Assembly (NCBI GenBank): GCA_019636945.1 | Contig: JAHBWO010000024.1 | Coordinates: forward strand, 1-39,954 | Source: Nitrospira sp. | GTDB taxonomy: Bacteria; Nitrospirota; Nitrospiria; Nitrospirales; Nitrospiraceae | Reading direction: 5' to 3' | Length of the DNA: 39,954 nt | Shown: positions 1 through 8,499 of the stretch, piece after piece | How the letters are laid out: every line of letters starts with the position of its first letter | How positions within the stretch are numbered: the stretch's first letter is position 1 | Position numbers and translations under genes: made by a program | The notes under the pieces: generated by a model | Databases searched by the model: none | What the model was told of the DNA's origin: nothing | Seen by the model: the letters and a program-made list of their open reading frames with translations, nothing else

Positions 1-360
1 CGAGCCATCCTCCGCTATGAACAGGAACTCGTCGGGAAACTTGCAGCACAGGCAGTGATGGTCGCCTTCCAGGGAGAAGTCGTTCCGTCCGTCCAGAGTG
101 CGATCCTTACGAGCCAGATCGGCGAGCGGCTTTCTCCGGAGTATCCGTTTTGCGTAATTTGGCACGATCGGGATGGCCGTCGCTATTTCAGCATGCGTTC
201 GCGAGCGGATGGGACGGATGTGGGGGCAATTGCCGCCTCATTCGGCGGTGGAGGCCATACCCATGCCGCCGGGTTTTCAGTTCCATTGGGCCACGATGGA
301 TCCTCCCCAAGCGACCCGCAATTGCCTCGCTTGGTGACTTCTCGACACCAACACCTGTAA
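1..360 (+). CDS. DHH-family phosphoesterase, C-terminal part (5' end outside window)
   Basis: The reading frame is open from the first base of the window and ends with TAA at 358-360, so about 119 C-terminal residues are visible. The motif FGGGGHTHAAGF is the hallmark of the DHHA1 substrate-binding domain found at the end of DHH phosphoesterases such as RecJ and NrnA/bifunctional oligoribonuclease-PAP phosphatases. These enzymes hydrolyse phosphodiester or phosphate bonds in short RNA, DNA or nucleotides with Mn2+. The catalytic DHH domain lies upstream of the window, so the subfamily (NrnA-like, RecJ-like or other) cannot be decided. The phrase on Phe-Ser-Met-Arg-Ser-Arg followed by the glycine-rich loop fits an NrnA-like short protein best. 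The next gene starts 12 bp downstream on the same strand, suggesting cotranscription. Confidence 0.82.
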   Translation, partial: RAILRYEQELVGKLAAQAVMVAFQGEVVPSVQSAILTSQIGERLSPEYPFCVIWHDRDGRRYFSMRSRADGTDVGAIAASFGGGGHTHAAGFSVPLGHDGSSPSDPQLPRLVTSRHQHL

Positions 361-372
361 CTTCGAGTCGTC

Positions 373-1077
373 GTGATCCCACTCCATGACGATAATCCGA
401 CCAGGCTGACCCCCCTCGTGACGATGGCGTTTATCGCCATGTGTTTCGTCGTGTTTATCTATCAGAGCAATCTGCGAGAGGTGCCGGCGCAGCTCTTTGC
501 CGTTCAGTACGGGGCGATTCCATCCGTGATCTTCGGCACCGCCACCCTCCCAGAGGAAGCGGCCGTCGGGTTTCCCGCCGTATTCACATTGGTGACGAGC
601 ATGTTCCTGCATGGAGGTTGGATGCACCTGCTTGGAAACATGCTGTACCTGTGGATTTTCGGGAACAATGTTGAAGACGCCATGGGCCATGCGAAGTTCG
701 TCGTCTTTTATGTCCTATCCGGTATTCTGGCAGCGCTCAGCCATGCGTTGACCGATCCTTCCTCCGAGATTCCGATGGTCGGAGCCAGCGGAGCCATTTC
801 TGCGGTACTGGGCGCCTACCTGTTGCTCTATCCACGCGCACGCGTGTTGGTGATGCTCCCGGCGATCGGAATGACCCGGGTGCCGGCCGGCATCGTCCTA
901 GGAATGTGGTTTGTGACTCAACTCGTCAGCGGAGGCATGAGCATAGGCTCCACAGGCGGTGGGGTCGCCTTCTTCGCTCACATCGGGGGATTTCTTGCAG
1001 GGATGGTGTTGATCGGATTGTTCAAACGGAGGGACGTGCGGTTCTTTGCTCCTGAACGGTCACCCTGGGATCGATAG
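373..1077 (+). CDS. Rhomboid family intramembrane serine protease
   Basis: The 234-residue protein has about six hydrophobic segments and the rhomboid signature. The catalytic serine sits in GASGAIS (Ser139) and the catalytic histidine in AHIGGF (His203). The conserved segment HGGWMHLLGNM (about residues 80-90) supplies the oxyanion-side His and Asn of the family. Rhomboids cleave transmembrane segments of other membrane proteins within the inner membrane; the substrate here is unknown. The start is a GTG at 373, which gives a short cytoplasmic N-terminus before the first membrane helix; no better ATG exists upstream. It follows the DHH gene with a 12-bp gap and is probably in the same transcript. 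Confidence 0.93.
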   Translation: MIPLHDDNPTRLTPLVTMAFIAMCFVVFIYQSNLREVPAQLFAVQYGAIPSVIFGTATLPEEAAVGFPAVFTLVTSMFLHGGWMHLLGNMLYLWIFGNNVEDAMGHAKFVVFYVLSGILAALSHALTDPSSEIPMVGASGAISAVLGAYLLLYPRARVLVMLPAIGMTRVPAGIVLGMWFVTQLVSGGMSIGSTGGGVAFFAHIGGFLAGMVLIGLFKRRDVRFFAPERSPWDR

Positions 1078-1106
1078 CAAAGCAATCCGGATTAGGCCAC
1101 CGCACG

Positions 1107-2954
1107 TTAAGCGGCATCCAACATTTCTCTCACTTTCCCGATCAACCCGGTCTGGCGATATGGCTGCTGTAGAACAAACCGCTGATTGATCCGGTGCTGT
1201 CGAATCGTTTCATCATCATAACTGGATAGAAACAATGCCTTCATCGTGGGCTGGAGGTCTAACAGCCGCCTGGCCAATTCACGCCCGCCGATTTCCGGCA
1301 TGACCAATGGACTTACCGTAAGATGCACGATTCCCTGATACTGTTGCGTCAACATCAGTGCCTCGACCGGTGAGGCGGCTTCCAGAACCTGGTAGCGATG
1401 CCGCTGTAAAACCGACTTCGCTAACTTCCGTTCAATTTCGTCTTCTTCCACCAATAAGATGGTCTCTCCTCCCCTGGCCAACATGGACTTCTGAAGTGAG
1501 TCCTCCTGTCCGTCTGGGACGGACGCAGCGGGAAAGGACACGCGGACAACCGTCCCCTGCCCTGGACGGCTCTCCACAGCCAGCCGACCTCCATGTTGTT
1601 TCACAATCCGAAAGACAGCGGTCAGGCCAAGTCCAATATTCATTTCCTTCGTTGAAAACAATGGTTCAAACATGTGGGCTTGAGTATCCAAATTCATGCC
1701 GGTTCCGGTATCACTGATGGTGATCTCAACCTGGGGCGCCGCCGCACCGACCTGAGTTGTCCGTGCGGATTTCACCGGCGCTTCGATCGTCTTCACATCG
1801 ATCGTGAGCCGACCTCCATTCGGCATGGCATCCCGCGCATTCACCGCCAACTGAAAGAGGATGGTTTCCAACCCCTCTCGGTCAACTTCTACATGTGCCG
1901 CCTGGGGGTCCAACTGAACCCGCAACTCAATGTGTTCTGGCAGAAGATCAGCGATCATGCCGCGCACTTCACCCAATACGGCATGGACCGATACCTTGTT
2001 TCTATCCGAAACTCTCTCGAGATTGAGTGCAATGAGTTGTGCCGTAAGCGTGGCGGCTTGTTCTCCGACCTTGAACAATTCGTCGACCGTCCCTCGAAGC
2101 GGATCATGTTGTTGAAGGTGCGTCAACATGATCCCGGTCTGCTTCCCGACAGCTGAAAACAAAGATCCGAACTCTCCCGCAATTCTCGCCGCGACTCGGC
2201 CGACCGCCTCAAGTTTCTGCGCCTCCTGCAGCTGCCGTTCAAGCCCCTGCCTGGTGAGTTGCCCTTCCCGCAAATCCGTTTTGGCCTTGGTCAGATCTGA
2301 TTTTAATGCGGCGATCCTGGCCTCCAATTCGGCCTTTGTGGTCGCCAAGTCCTCTTCTGTCTTCTTCAACCCTTCGACATCTTTCTGTAGGGAGTCGTTC
2401 TCTTTCTGGACAACCGCCGTATTTTCCAAAGCCACGCCATAGAAGACCGCCATCACGACCAGCACCGGGATACCCAGCAACTGTCCGGTCACCGGCGCTC
2501 CCGTGTTCAGAATACCTTCATAGAGGACTACAGAGTATCCTGCGCTCAAGAGCAACGAGAGACCGAATAGATGACTGAGTCGCCGAACGGATGCCGCCAG
2601 CAACATGAGCACAAAATAGGTGATGTAGAGATCAGAGCGGGCATTCCCTGAGAGATAAATGGCAGCGGTCACCAGAATCGTATCGAGAGCCACCAGCATG
2701 GACCCAAACCAGGCAGCTTCAAATACGGTTCGAGGCAACATGGCCAGGGCAATGACCCCAAGCCAGAGTCCCAACACCAGACTATTGGTCGTCACTCGAC
2801 TCAGGACGGGATCGGCACCGAACAGCAGCTCATAGGACAAGATGATCGTGACCAACCCCTGAAGGACAAGGTAGCGCGATCCTGAGTCCGTCAGCATCCG
2901 ATAGAGTCGGTCTGGGGCTTGATGAGAGCGAGATTGGGCCGGACGAGTTCCCAT
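1107..2954 (-). CDS. Degenerate hybrid histidine kinase-like membrane protein (phospho-acceptor His and Asp both lost)
   Basis: The 615-residue protein has about five to six N-terminal membrane helices (roughly residues 28-185), a long coiled coil (about 190-255), a dimerisation region, a HATPase_c domain and a C-terminal receiver-like domain (about 500-615). The ATP-binding half is intact: N box VNARDAM, G1 box ISDTGTGM and G2 box GLGLTAV. However the H box, normally IAHDFNN in this family, reads IAGEFGS, so Gly260 replaces the phospho-accepting His. The receiver keeps the acidic pocket (VEEDE) but reads HLTVSPLVMPE, with Pro about 549 at the phospho-acceptor Asp, and LQQPY where LxKPF carries the conserved Lys. 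It should therefore bind ATP but not relay phosphate by the standard route. The start ATG has a clear GGAGG ribosome site 8 nt upstream. It lies downstream of purK after 193 bp with no obvious terminator. Confidence 0.88.
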   Translation of the reverse strand: MGTRPAQSRSHQAPDRLYRMLTDSGSRYLVLQGLVTIILSYELLFGADPVLSRVTTNSLVLGLWLGVIALAMLPRTVFEAAWFGSMLVALDTILVTAAIYLSGNARSDLYITYFVLMLLAASVRRLSHLFGLSLLLSAGYSVVLYEGILNTGAPVTGQLLGIPVLVVMAVFYGVALENTAVVQKENDSLQKDVEGLKKTEEDLATTKAELEARIAALKSDLTKAKTDLREGQLTRQGLERQLQEAQKLEAVGRVAARIAGEFGSLFSAVGKQTGIMLTHLQQHDPLRGTVDELFKVGEQAATLTAQLIALNLERVSDRNKVSVHAVLGEVRGMIADLLPEHIELRVQLDPQAAHVEVDREGLETILFQLAVNARDAMPNGGRLTIDVKTIEAPVKSARTTQVGAAAPQVEITISDTGTGMNLDTQAHMFEPLFSTKEMNIGLGLTAVFRIVKQHGGRLAVESRPGQGTVVRVSFPAASVPDGQEDSLQKSMLARGGETILLVEEDEIERKLAKSVLQRHRYQVLEAASPVEALMLTQQYQGIVHLTVSPLVMPEIGGRELARRLLDLQPTMKALFLSSYDDETIRQHRINQRFVLQQPYRQTGLIGKVREMLDAA

Positions 2955-3147
2955 GCTAGATCTACCTCCAGAGGTGGAAATAGCCGGGAAACAGCAAATT
3001 GTGTGCCCTCCGCCCTTTGGCGAATTCTTCGGTTTTTTGCCTGTGCGGTACGAGCTCGGACCGCTTCCGAACCATCAAGGGACAAAATCGAACGGACAGG
3101 GTTGGTCGGGAACGAACTTTTTTGAGGAAATAAATGTTGCTTTTGGC

Positions 3148-4329
3148 CTATGAAGGGGATGGAACAGCGGAGGGAGGGTTCTGGACTCGCGATAGGAATT
3201 GCTGAGCCGATGCGACTGCGATTTCTCTTTCTGGAGCCGTAAACGTCACATGGCCCATCTTCCTTCCCGGGCGAATCACCCGCTTGCCATACAGATGCAC
3301 CGAGGCGCCTGGGGCGGAAAAGGTTTCCCGGCTTCCCTCACCGGACATCACAACGGTCACTTCGTCACCAAGGAGATTCACCATAACGGCAGGGGACAGC
3401 AGTCTCACTTCACCCAATGGAAGACCGCACGTGACGCGAACCTGCTGCTCGAATTGAGAGACGGTACAGGCATCCAATGTGTAGTGCCCGGAGTTATGCG
3501 GACGCGGCGCAATTTCATTGATGAGCAGGCGACCGTCTTGGGCCTGAAAAAGCTCGATACAGAAGATTCCCGCTCCATGCAGCTCAGCCACCGCCCGGAC
3601 GCTCAGCTCACAGGCGGCCTCGGCGTCACTGGGAGAGATGGAAGCAGGAACGACGCTATCCCGCAAAATCCCGTGCTCATGCCGATTCTCAGCGACGGGA
3701 TAGACACGGGTTTCGCCGTTTCCTGATCTGACCACGAGGACCGAGAGCTCGCGCACAAAGGTAACGACCTGTTCGGCGATCCACCGGACCCCGGAGGAGG
3801 GTCTGCTGAGGATCTGCTCGAACTGCGCGACCTCAGAGGATTGCCTGATCAGCCATTGACCTTTTCCGTCGTACCCACTTCTCGCCGTTTTACAGATCAG
3901 TGGAAGACCGAGACGTTTGATCGCATGATGAAGCTGATGGACCGACTGCACCTCAGCAAAGTCCGGAACGGGAATCGAACAGGACGACAAGAACTGCTTC
4001 TGAGTCAGCCGGTCTTGGAGAATCCGCAGGACGGCACTCGAGGGACGCAGCGGCCGACGTTGCTCAAGCCATTGACAGAGCTCGACCGGGATATTTTCCC
4101 ATTCCAGCGTCAGGGCTTGAACCGAATCAACGAACCGTTCACGGGTATCATGATCTGCGAAGGAGGTAGAGAATGATTGGTCCGCAATCCGATGGGCCGG
4201 TGCATCGGAATCAGGATCCCACACTGCGACCCGATAGCCCATGCGGCGAGCCGCTCCGGTGAACATCGCACCAAGTTGTCCACCGCCAAGGACCCCTACC
4301 ATAGACCCTGGCATGAGTGTTGGCTCCAT
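3148..4329 (-). CDS. purK: 5-(carboxyamino)imidazole ribonucleotide synthase
   Basis: The 393-residue protein is an ATP-grasp enzyme of de novo purine synthesis; PurK uses ATP and bicarbonate to make N5-CAIR from AIR. The N-terminus VGVLGGGQLGAMF is the PurK nucleotide-binding loop. Later motifs are CKTARSGYDGKGQ, IAEQVVTFVRELSVLVVR, and NEIAPRPHNSGHYTLDAC, which is highly characteristic of PurK. Length is normal for the family. The ATG at 4329 overlaps the purE stop codon (TGATG), and a GTG one codon upstream (4332) is an alternative start that gives a 4-bp overlap; a GGGGA element favours the ATG. The overlap indicates translational coupling with purE, whose product uses the PurK product. 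Confidence 0.96.
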   Translation of the reverse strand: MEPTLMPGSMVGVLGGGQLGAMFTGAARRMGYRVAVWDPDSDAPAHRIADQSFSTSFADHDTRERFVDSVQALTLEWENIPVELCQWLEQRRPLRPSSAVLRILQDRLTQKQFLSSCSIPVPDFAEVQSVHQLHHAIKRLGLPLICKTARSGYDGKGQWLIRQSSEVAQFEQILSRPSSGVRWIAEQVVTFVRELSVLVVRSGNGETRVYPVAENRHEHGILRDSVVPASISPSDAEAACELSVRAVAELHGAGIFCIELFQAQDGRLLINEIAPRPHNSGHYTLDACTVSQFEQQVRVTCGLPLGEVRLLSPAVMVNLLGDEVTVVMSGEGSRETFSAPGASVHLYGKRVIRPGRKMGHVTFTAPEREIAVASAQQFLSRVQNPPSAVPSPS

Positions 4330-4910
4330 CACGATCCCCGTTGTCCAGCGGACATCTTGGCCACGATTCCCTTCGCCTCAGGGGAACGGAGAACCGTCTC
4401 CGTCTGAATACGCCGGTAGGCGATCAGTCGCTCTGCGATGTCAGGACGGCTTCCGGAAAGGATCTGTGCGGCAAGAAGACCGGCATTTTCGGCGCCGCCG
4501 ATCGCCACTGTTGCCACTGGAATGCCTTTGGGCATCTGAACAATGGAGAGCAATGAGTCCAGGCCTCGAAGGTTTTCTGTCGGAATGGGCACACCGATCA
4601 CGGGAAGATGCGTCTTCGAGGCGAGCATTCCCGGAAGGTGAGCGGCACCGCCTGCCCCGCCGATAATCACTTGAATGCCCCGTTCTGAAGCCGTGGTGGC
4701 ATACTCAAAGAGTCGGTCTGGTGTCCGATGCGCTGAAACTACAAGGAGTTCATACGGGATACCCAATTCAGCCAAGATCGCTCCGGCTTTTTCAAGGATA
4801 GGAAAGTCGGATTTACTCCCTCCCAATACGCCAACGATCGGCCGACCCTGCAGCGCGCTCCCACGGGTGCTGCCCCGAGACCGTCGTAGCGGCAGACTGC
4901 TCTTACCCAT
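4329..4910 (-). CDS. purE: N5-carboxyaminoimidazole ribonucleotide mutase (class I PurE)
   Basis: The protein converts N5-CAIR to CAIR, directly after PurK in purine synthesis. The class I PurE features are [13 protein letters not shown] (substrate phosphate loop), [11 protein letters not shown], and [16 protein letters not shown]. The core ends normally with a C-terminal helix. The open frame extends upstream to 5006, but I place the start at ATG 4910: AAAGGAGG lies 7 nt before it, and the residues upstream do not resemble PurE. This gives 193 residues including a basic 20-residue N-terminal extension. The stop overlaps the purK start, making a purEK operon transcribed leftward. Confidence 0.96.
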   Translation of the reverse strand: MGKSSLPLRRSRGSTRGSALQGRPIVGVLGGSKSDFPILEKAGAILAELGIPYELLVVSAHRTPDRLFEYATTASERGIQVIIGGAGGAAHLPGMLASKTHLPVIGVPIPTENLRGLDSLLSIVQMPKGIPVATVAIGGAENAGLLAAQILSGSRPDIAERLIAYRRIQTETVLRSPEAKGIVAKMSAGQRGS

Positions 4911-5120
4911 CCCTCCGCCTCCTTTGATTAGACACACCCCACACAATTGCCAGCCTGTGATGGCGGCACCATAGCGAGTCCGCCGAACCGGGTCAAGACA
5001 ATCCACCCACGTCAGCCGTTAGGGATCTCTTGGCTCCAGGGAACTGGCAATGACATCACATGGGCATTCACGAATATTATGGCACTAGGGTTGGTTCGAT
5101 TCTGGCTGGGAGCTGAAATA

Positions 5121-5152
5121 AAATGGCCCAGGGGAGTTCCCCTGGGCCATTT
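5121..5152 (-). terminator. Rho-independent terminator of the export cluster
   Basis: A perfect 14-bp stem (AAATGGCCCAGGGG and its complement) encloses a 4-nt loop. It lies 36 nt beyond the stop codon of the HlyD-type gene. On the - strand the stem is followed by TATTTC, a modest T-tract. No + strand gene ends just upstream, so the - strand assignment is the natural one. Confidence 0.8.
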
Positions 5153-5187
5153 TGTTCTACAGATCGTGGCGCTGTAGCGCCAGTCAA

Positions 5188-6633
5188 TTACTTCGAGGCA
5201 GGCGCTGCCACCTTCGGCGCGAACATTTCAAACAGACTCGGTTCACGCTGCAGATAGTCAGGCGGGAAGAAGTTGAATCGCCGCCACAGTTCGTACCAGA
5301 GCGGCACACGATTCATAATCACCCAACCCAGCACCTTGGTTCCCTGTCTCACCTGAGCTTGCTCAGGCCATGATTGAGGATCTTCAGGATCAGGAACCAC
5401 CCAGAAACGATAGTTGCCCTTCCCGTCATCGATCTGGTCAACCACCTTGATGATACCTCCACGGGTGCCTGCCATTAAGCCAGGCCAAGCCGGCAAAGGA
5501 ATAGCGGGAACTCCGAAGAAGAGGATCCGCACTTTGCGCCCAGGCTTCAGAAGTGGAGAGTCCAATCCCTCAGCCGTCATTTCAATGGCCGGATCGGCAG
5601 CGAGAGGAGAAATGGTGACGAGATTCTCTCCCTGCTTCACCGTCTCGTTGATGCCGACTTTATTCATCTTGACGACGGTGCCGTCCATCGGCGAGTAAAG
5701 TTTTGCCGCTTCAATACGCTGTTGGACCCCCTGTTGCCGATAGGCAATGTCCGCCAAGGACTCCGTGGCCTTCGCAGCTTCAGCAACCGCGGAATCACGC
5801 GATGCAATTGCGTCCATCAACTTCTGGTTCACATCAGCTGAAACTTGATCACGCCCGAAGCTCAACGATGATCTGGCCTGCTCCGCAGCCTGCAAACTCG
5901 CTTGTGCCGCCTGTAAGCCTGCCTTGGTCCCGATTTCAGTTTGGATCGTCAACTCAAGTTCACGTTGTGAGACCAACCCTTCCCGAACCAGTTGCCGGTG
6001 ACGGTCGACGTTGAGTTGAGCTGTGTGCACGTCGATCTTGTACTGCTCAACCTTCTGTTGAGCTTCACGGACTTTATTGTCAGCCTCAACAACCCGCGCC
6101 TCGGCTGAAGGGACGGCAGCCTGAACCAGTTTCTTCATTTCACCGATTCGTCGGTTCAGCTGATCTGCCCTGGCCAATGCCGCCTGCCTGGTTTTCTCCA
6201 AGGCGTCTTTCCTCTGTTCGAAGAGAGGAAGGATCTCAGGCGCCATGAAGGTCGGATCGTAATCTTCCAGCTCGCCGACCAGTTCGCCCTTCTTGACCTT
6301 GACACCTTCATAAATATGCCAAGCCTTGATTCGTCCGGTAATCCGAGATTCGATGTTCTGGGGACGATCATAGGGGGTATAGGCAGAAACCTTGCCCGAC
6401 GCTTGAATCGTTTGCGTCCAAGGGACAAACTCAAGAACGATGAGAAACAAGAGAAGAATCGTCAGAATGGCACGAGACGCCGTGAACATTCCTCTTGGGA
6501 TTTGTACCGCCTGCCAGCAAGGCAACTTGGCCAATGCCGGACCTTGTTCAATCGTGATCGCTTCCAAACCGACCCCTCGTTGAACCAGCGCACGCTCACC
6601 GCTACTATCATGACCGTGACCTAGGCTAGCCAT
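5188..6633 (-). CDS. HlyD-type membrane fusion (periplasmic adaptor) protein
   Basis: The 481-residue protein has a cytoplasmic N-terminus, one membrane anchor (about residues 53-72, rich in Leu/Ile) and the split lipoyl-like domain of adaptor proteins. The first half is GRIKAWHIYEGVKVKKGELVGEL, described here only by its key Gly and Lys positions near residues 95-115. The second half is YSPMDGTVVKM near residue 320. Between them is a long alpha-hairpin (about 140-310, rich in Ala, Gln, Glu). The C-terminus contains beta-barrel material and ends in a conserved-looking RVPLWYELWRRFNFFPP tract. Such proteins bridge an inner-membrane exporter and a TolC-type duct. The start ATG has GGAGG 5 nt upstream. 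It is the last gene of the cluster, 48 bp after the ABC exporter. Confidence 0.9.
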   Translation of the reverse strand: MASLGHGHDSSGERALVQRGVGLEAITIEQGPALAKLPCWQAVQIPRGMFTASRAILTILLLFLIVLEFVPWTQTIQASGKVSAYTPYDRPQNIESRITGRIKAWHIYEGVKVKKGELVGELEDYDPTFMAPEILPLFEQRKDALEKTRQAALARADQLNRRIGEMKKLVQAAVPSAEARVVEADNKVREAQQKVEQYKIDVHTAQLNVDRHRQLVREGLVSQRELELTIQTEIGTKAGLQAAQASLQAAEQARSSLSFGRDQVSADVNQKLMDAIASRDSAVAEAAKATESLADIAYRQQGVQQRIEAAKLYSPMDGTVVKMNKVGINETVKQGENLVTISPLAADPAIEMTAEGLDSPLLKPGRKVRILFFGVPAIPLPAWPGLMAGTRGGIIKVVDQIDDGKGNYRFWVVPDPEDPQSWPEQAQVRQGTKVLGWVIMNRVPLWYELWRRFNFFPPDYLQREPSLFEMFAPKVAAPASK

Positions 6634-6681
6634 GGAGCCTCCATAATAAAAGTACCGCTATAAATTGGCCGTTTCAACGAC

Positions 6682-8358
6682 TTACGCATGAGTATGATGC
6701 AACATGATGCGACGATCCGCGTGATCCGTAAGGTTCGGATCGGTCGACACAAAGATCACCGACCAAGCCTCATCCTTCGAGCAAAGCCGTCGTAAAATCC
6801 GCTCGCGCAATGACGGCTCAAGGGAGTGGATCAACCCATCAAACACGAGCACTTGCGGACGGCCAAGAATCGCACGGGCCAGAAGAATCTGCACCACGTG
6901 CGTCGGCGACAAGGACTCCCCAAGTGAGGAGATATCGGACTTCACTCCGCGTGGAAGTCCCTCGATATCCTCTTCCAGTTCCGTGAAGCGGAGCGCCCAG
7001 TTCAGGTCATCATAGGTGACATAGGAGCGACCCATCACGATGTTTTCTTCGATCGTGCCCTTAACCAGGGACAACTGCGAGTCAATCATGACACTGCGAC
7101 ACTGATTGATCGCACTGGGATCGATGTAGCGAAGATCGACGCCGTTATATTGCACAACGCCACCGGTCGGCACTTCAAGTCCACCAAGCACTCTCGCCAA
7201 TGCCGTTTTTGCAGCCGTTGTCTTGGCATAAATCCCGAGCTTCTCACCGGGAGCCACATCCAGATTGAAGCCGTCGAACACGGCCACACCACTGTGAACC
7301 AGACTCACTCCTTTGCAGGTCACGCGAACCCCTTGACCGAGATGCTTCGGCAGCGCCACGGTAGATTCGGTCGAGACGTAATCCTGCTCCTGACTGAACA
7401 CCTCATCAAGGTGGGTGAGTGAAGCAAAGAAATAGTAGATGTAGCCCATGTTCTTGATCAGCGAGTCAAAATTGATGACCAAGGCGCTGACGACCGCCTG
7501 GACTGCGACCAGCTGCCCCAGCGTCAATTGCCCTGAGGCCAAGAGCGAGCCTGAGATGGAGAGCGCACCGGCCTGTGCGATGGCTTGCCCTCCCACGGAC
7601 CCGATATACTGCCGCACCAGCACGGCAAACCGCGCCTTCCGGGCTTCGACATACCGGCTGACTAGTGCGTCGGTCTTCTGGATAAGAAACGGTTTGCTGT
7701 CGGTCGCCTTTAATTGCAAGGCATTACGCGACACCTCTTGGATAAAGTTGAAGACGTCGTACTTGGCGTGAGACATCGCGAGAGTAGTTTTCAGTGCCCC
7801 ACGGGAGAGGACGAAAAACGTGATCGCAAACCCGGCCATGAGCATCAGGTTATAAATGAGGAAATAGGGGTGATAGACGACCAGCATGATCATCCCAACC
7901 GTTCCGCCCACCACGACGTTCAACAGATCGATGAGCAGGGTGGAAAGCGCCCGCTGCATGAAGACCGTTTCAATAAAGTAGTTCGCGATTTCCGGTCGAG
8001 CCCCTTTAAATCGATTACGGGGCAGCGCCTCGACCATCGCCACCGCCACGCGTGCAAAGATCCGGCGCTGGACAACGTCCACCGCGTAAAAGTGGAAGGT
8101 CTTGAACAGACCGACGAACAGCAACACGGAAAACATGATGCCCGTCAGTGTCCAGATCATGACCGGTTGAATCGCGTAGGAAAAGGTGCTGACCAATTCC
8201 TGTACGGTCAACGGAATGATCAGAGAGAAGAAGCCGACGGCCAGGGCATAGGAGAAAAGCAGACTCATAATCTTTTTCTCAGCCCGGACGGCCACGGACA
8301 ACTGTTTCATCAGCGCTTCGAACAGGCCCTGGTTGCTAACGCCCTGAGGTTCGTTCAT
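6682..8358 (-). CDS. ABC exporter (type I transmembrane domain plus ATPase domain) with degenerate nucleotide-binding motifs
   Basis: The 558-residue protein resembles HlyB/LapB exporters without a peptidase domain: about six membrane helices (residues 30-310) and then an ABC domain (about 340-558). Family features include TLGQLVAVQAV before the last helices and KGTIEENI in the ATPase domain. The catalytic motifs are eroded. Walker A reads AKTTAAKT (378-385), keeping Lys-Thr but none of the glycines. The signature LSGGQ reads LSPTH (483-487). Walker B has Asp507 but Gly508 in place of the catalytic Glu. The H-loop His is Thr539, and the Q-loop Gln is shifted or lost. ATP hydrolysis by the standard mechanism seems unlikely. 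The start chosen is ATG 8358; a TTG at 8373 would add five residues. It sits between the outer-membrane genes and the HlyD gene. Confidence 0.9.
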   Translation of the reverse strand: MNEPQGVSNQGLFEALMKQLSVAVRAEKKIMSLLFSYALAVGFFSLIIPLTVQELVSTFSYAIQPVMIWTLTGIMFSVLLFVGLFKTFHFYAVDVVQRRIFARVAVAMVEALPRNRFKGARPEIANYFIETVFMQRALSTLLIDLLNVVVGGTVGMIMLVVYHPYFLIYNLMLMAGFAITFFVLSRGALKTTLAMSHAKYDVFNFIQEVSRNALQLKATDSKPFLIQKTDALVSRYVEARKARFAVLVRQYIGSVGGQAIAQAGALSISGSLLASGQLTLGQLVAVQAVVSALVINFDSLIKNMGYIYYFFASLTHLDEVFSQEQDYVSTESTVALPKHLGQGVRVTCKGVSLVHSGVAVFDGFNLDVAPGEKLGIYAKTTAAKTALARVLGGLEVPTGGVVQYNGVDLRYIDPSAINQCRSVMIDSQLSLVKGTIEENIVMGRSYVTYDDLNWALRFTELEEDIEGLPRGVKSDISSLGESLSPTHVVQILLARAILGRPQVLVFDGLIHSLEPSLRERILRRLCSKDEAWSVIFVSTDPNLTDHADRRIMLHHTHA

Positions 8359-8409
8359 GAGCACCCCCAGCAATATGTCAGAATGTGAATCATTGGCCCC
8401 TTGCTAATG

Positions 8410-8419
8410 TTGTATACAA
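8410..8419. promoter_or_regulatory. Perfect palindrome TTGTATACAA upstream of the ABC exporter gene
   Basis: A 10-bp perfect palindrome lies about 52 bp upstream of the exporter start, within the 141-bp gap after the third outer-membrane gene. This is the only large gap within the cluster, so an internal promoter or operator is plausible. I see no convincing -35 partner, and the call is speculative. Confidence 0.2.
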
Positions 8420-8499
8420 ACGGAACTTAGTCTATTCCTGGATCAACTTCCAAGCCCACCAAAGGAACTACGCGATACCACGAAGCAGATGCGGCACAC

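Noticed and set aside
3001..3147. Short open frames between purK and the kinase-like gene
   Set aside because: No ribosome site or protein-like composition; treated as intergenic.
4911..5120. Possible purine riboswitch ahead of purE
   Set aside because: The leader has no visible riboswitch core such as the conserved purine-aptamer loops, and is too short and unstructured by eye.
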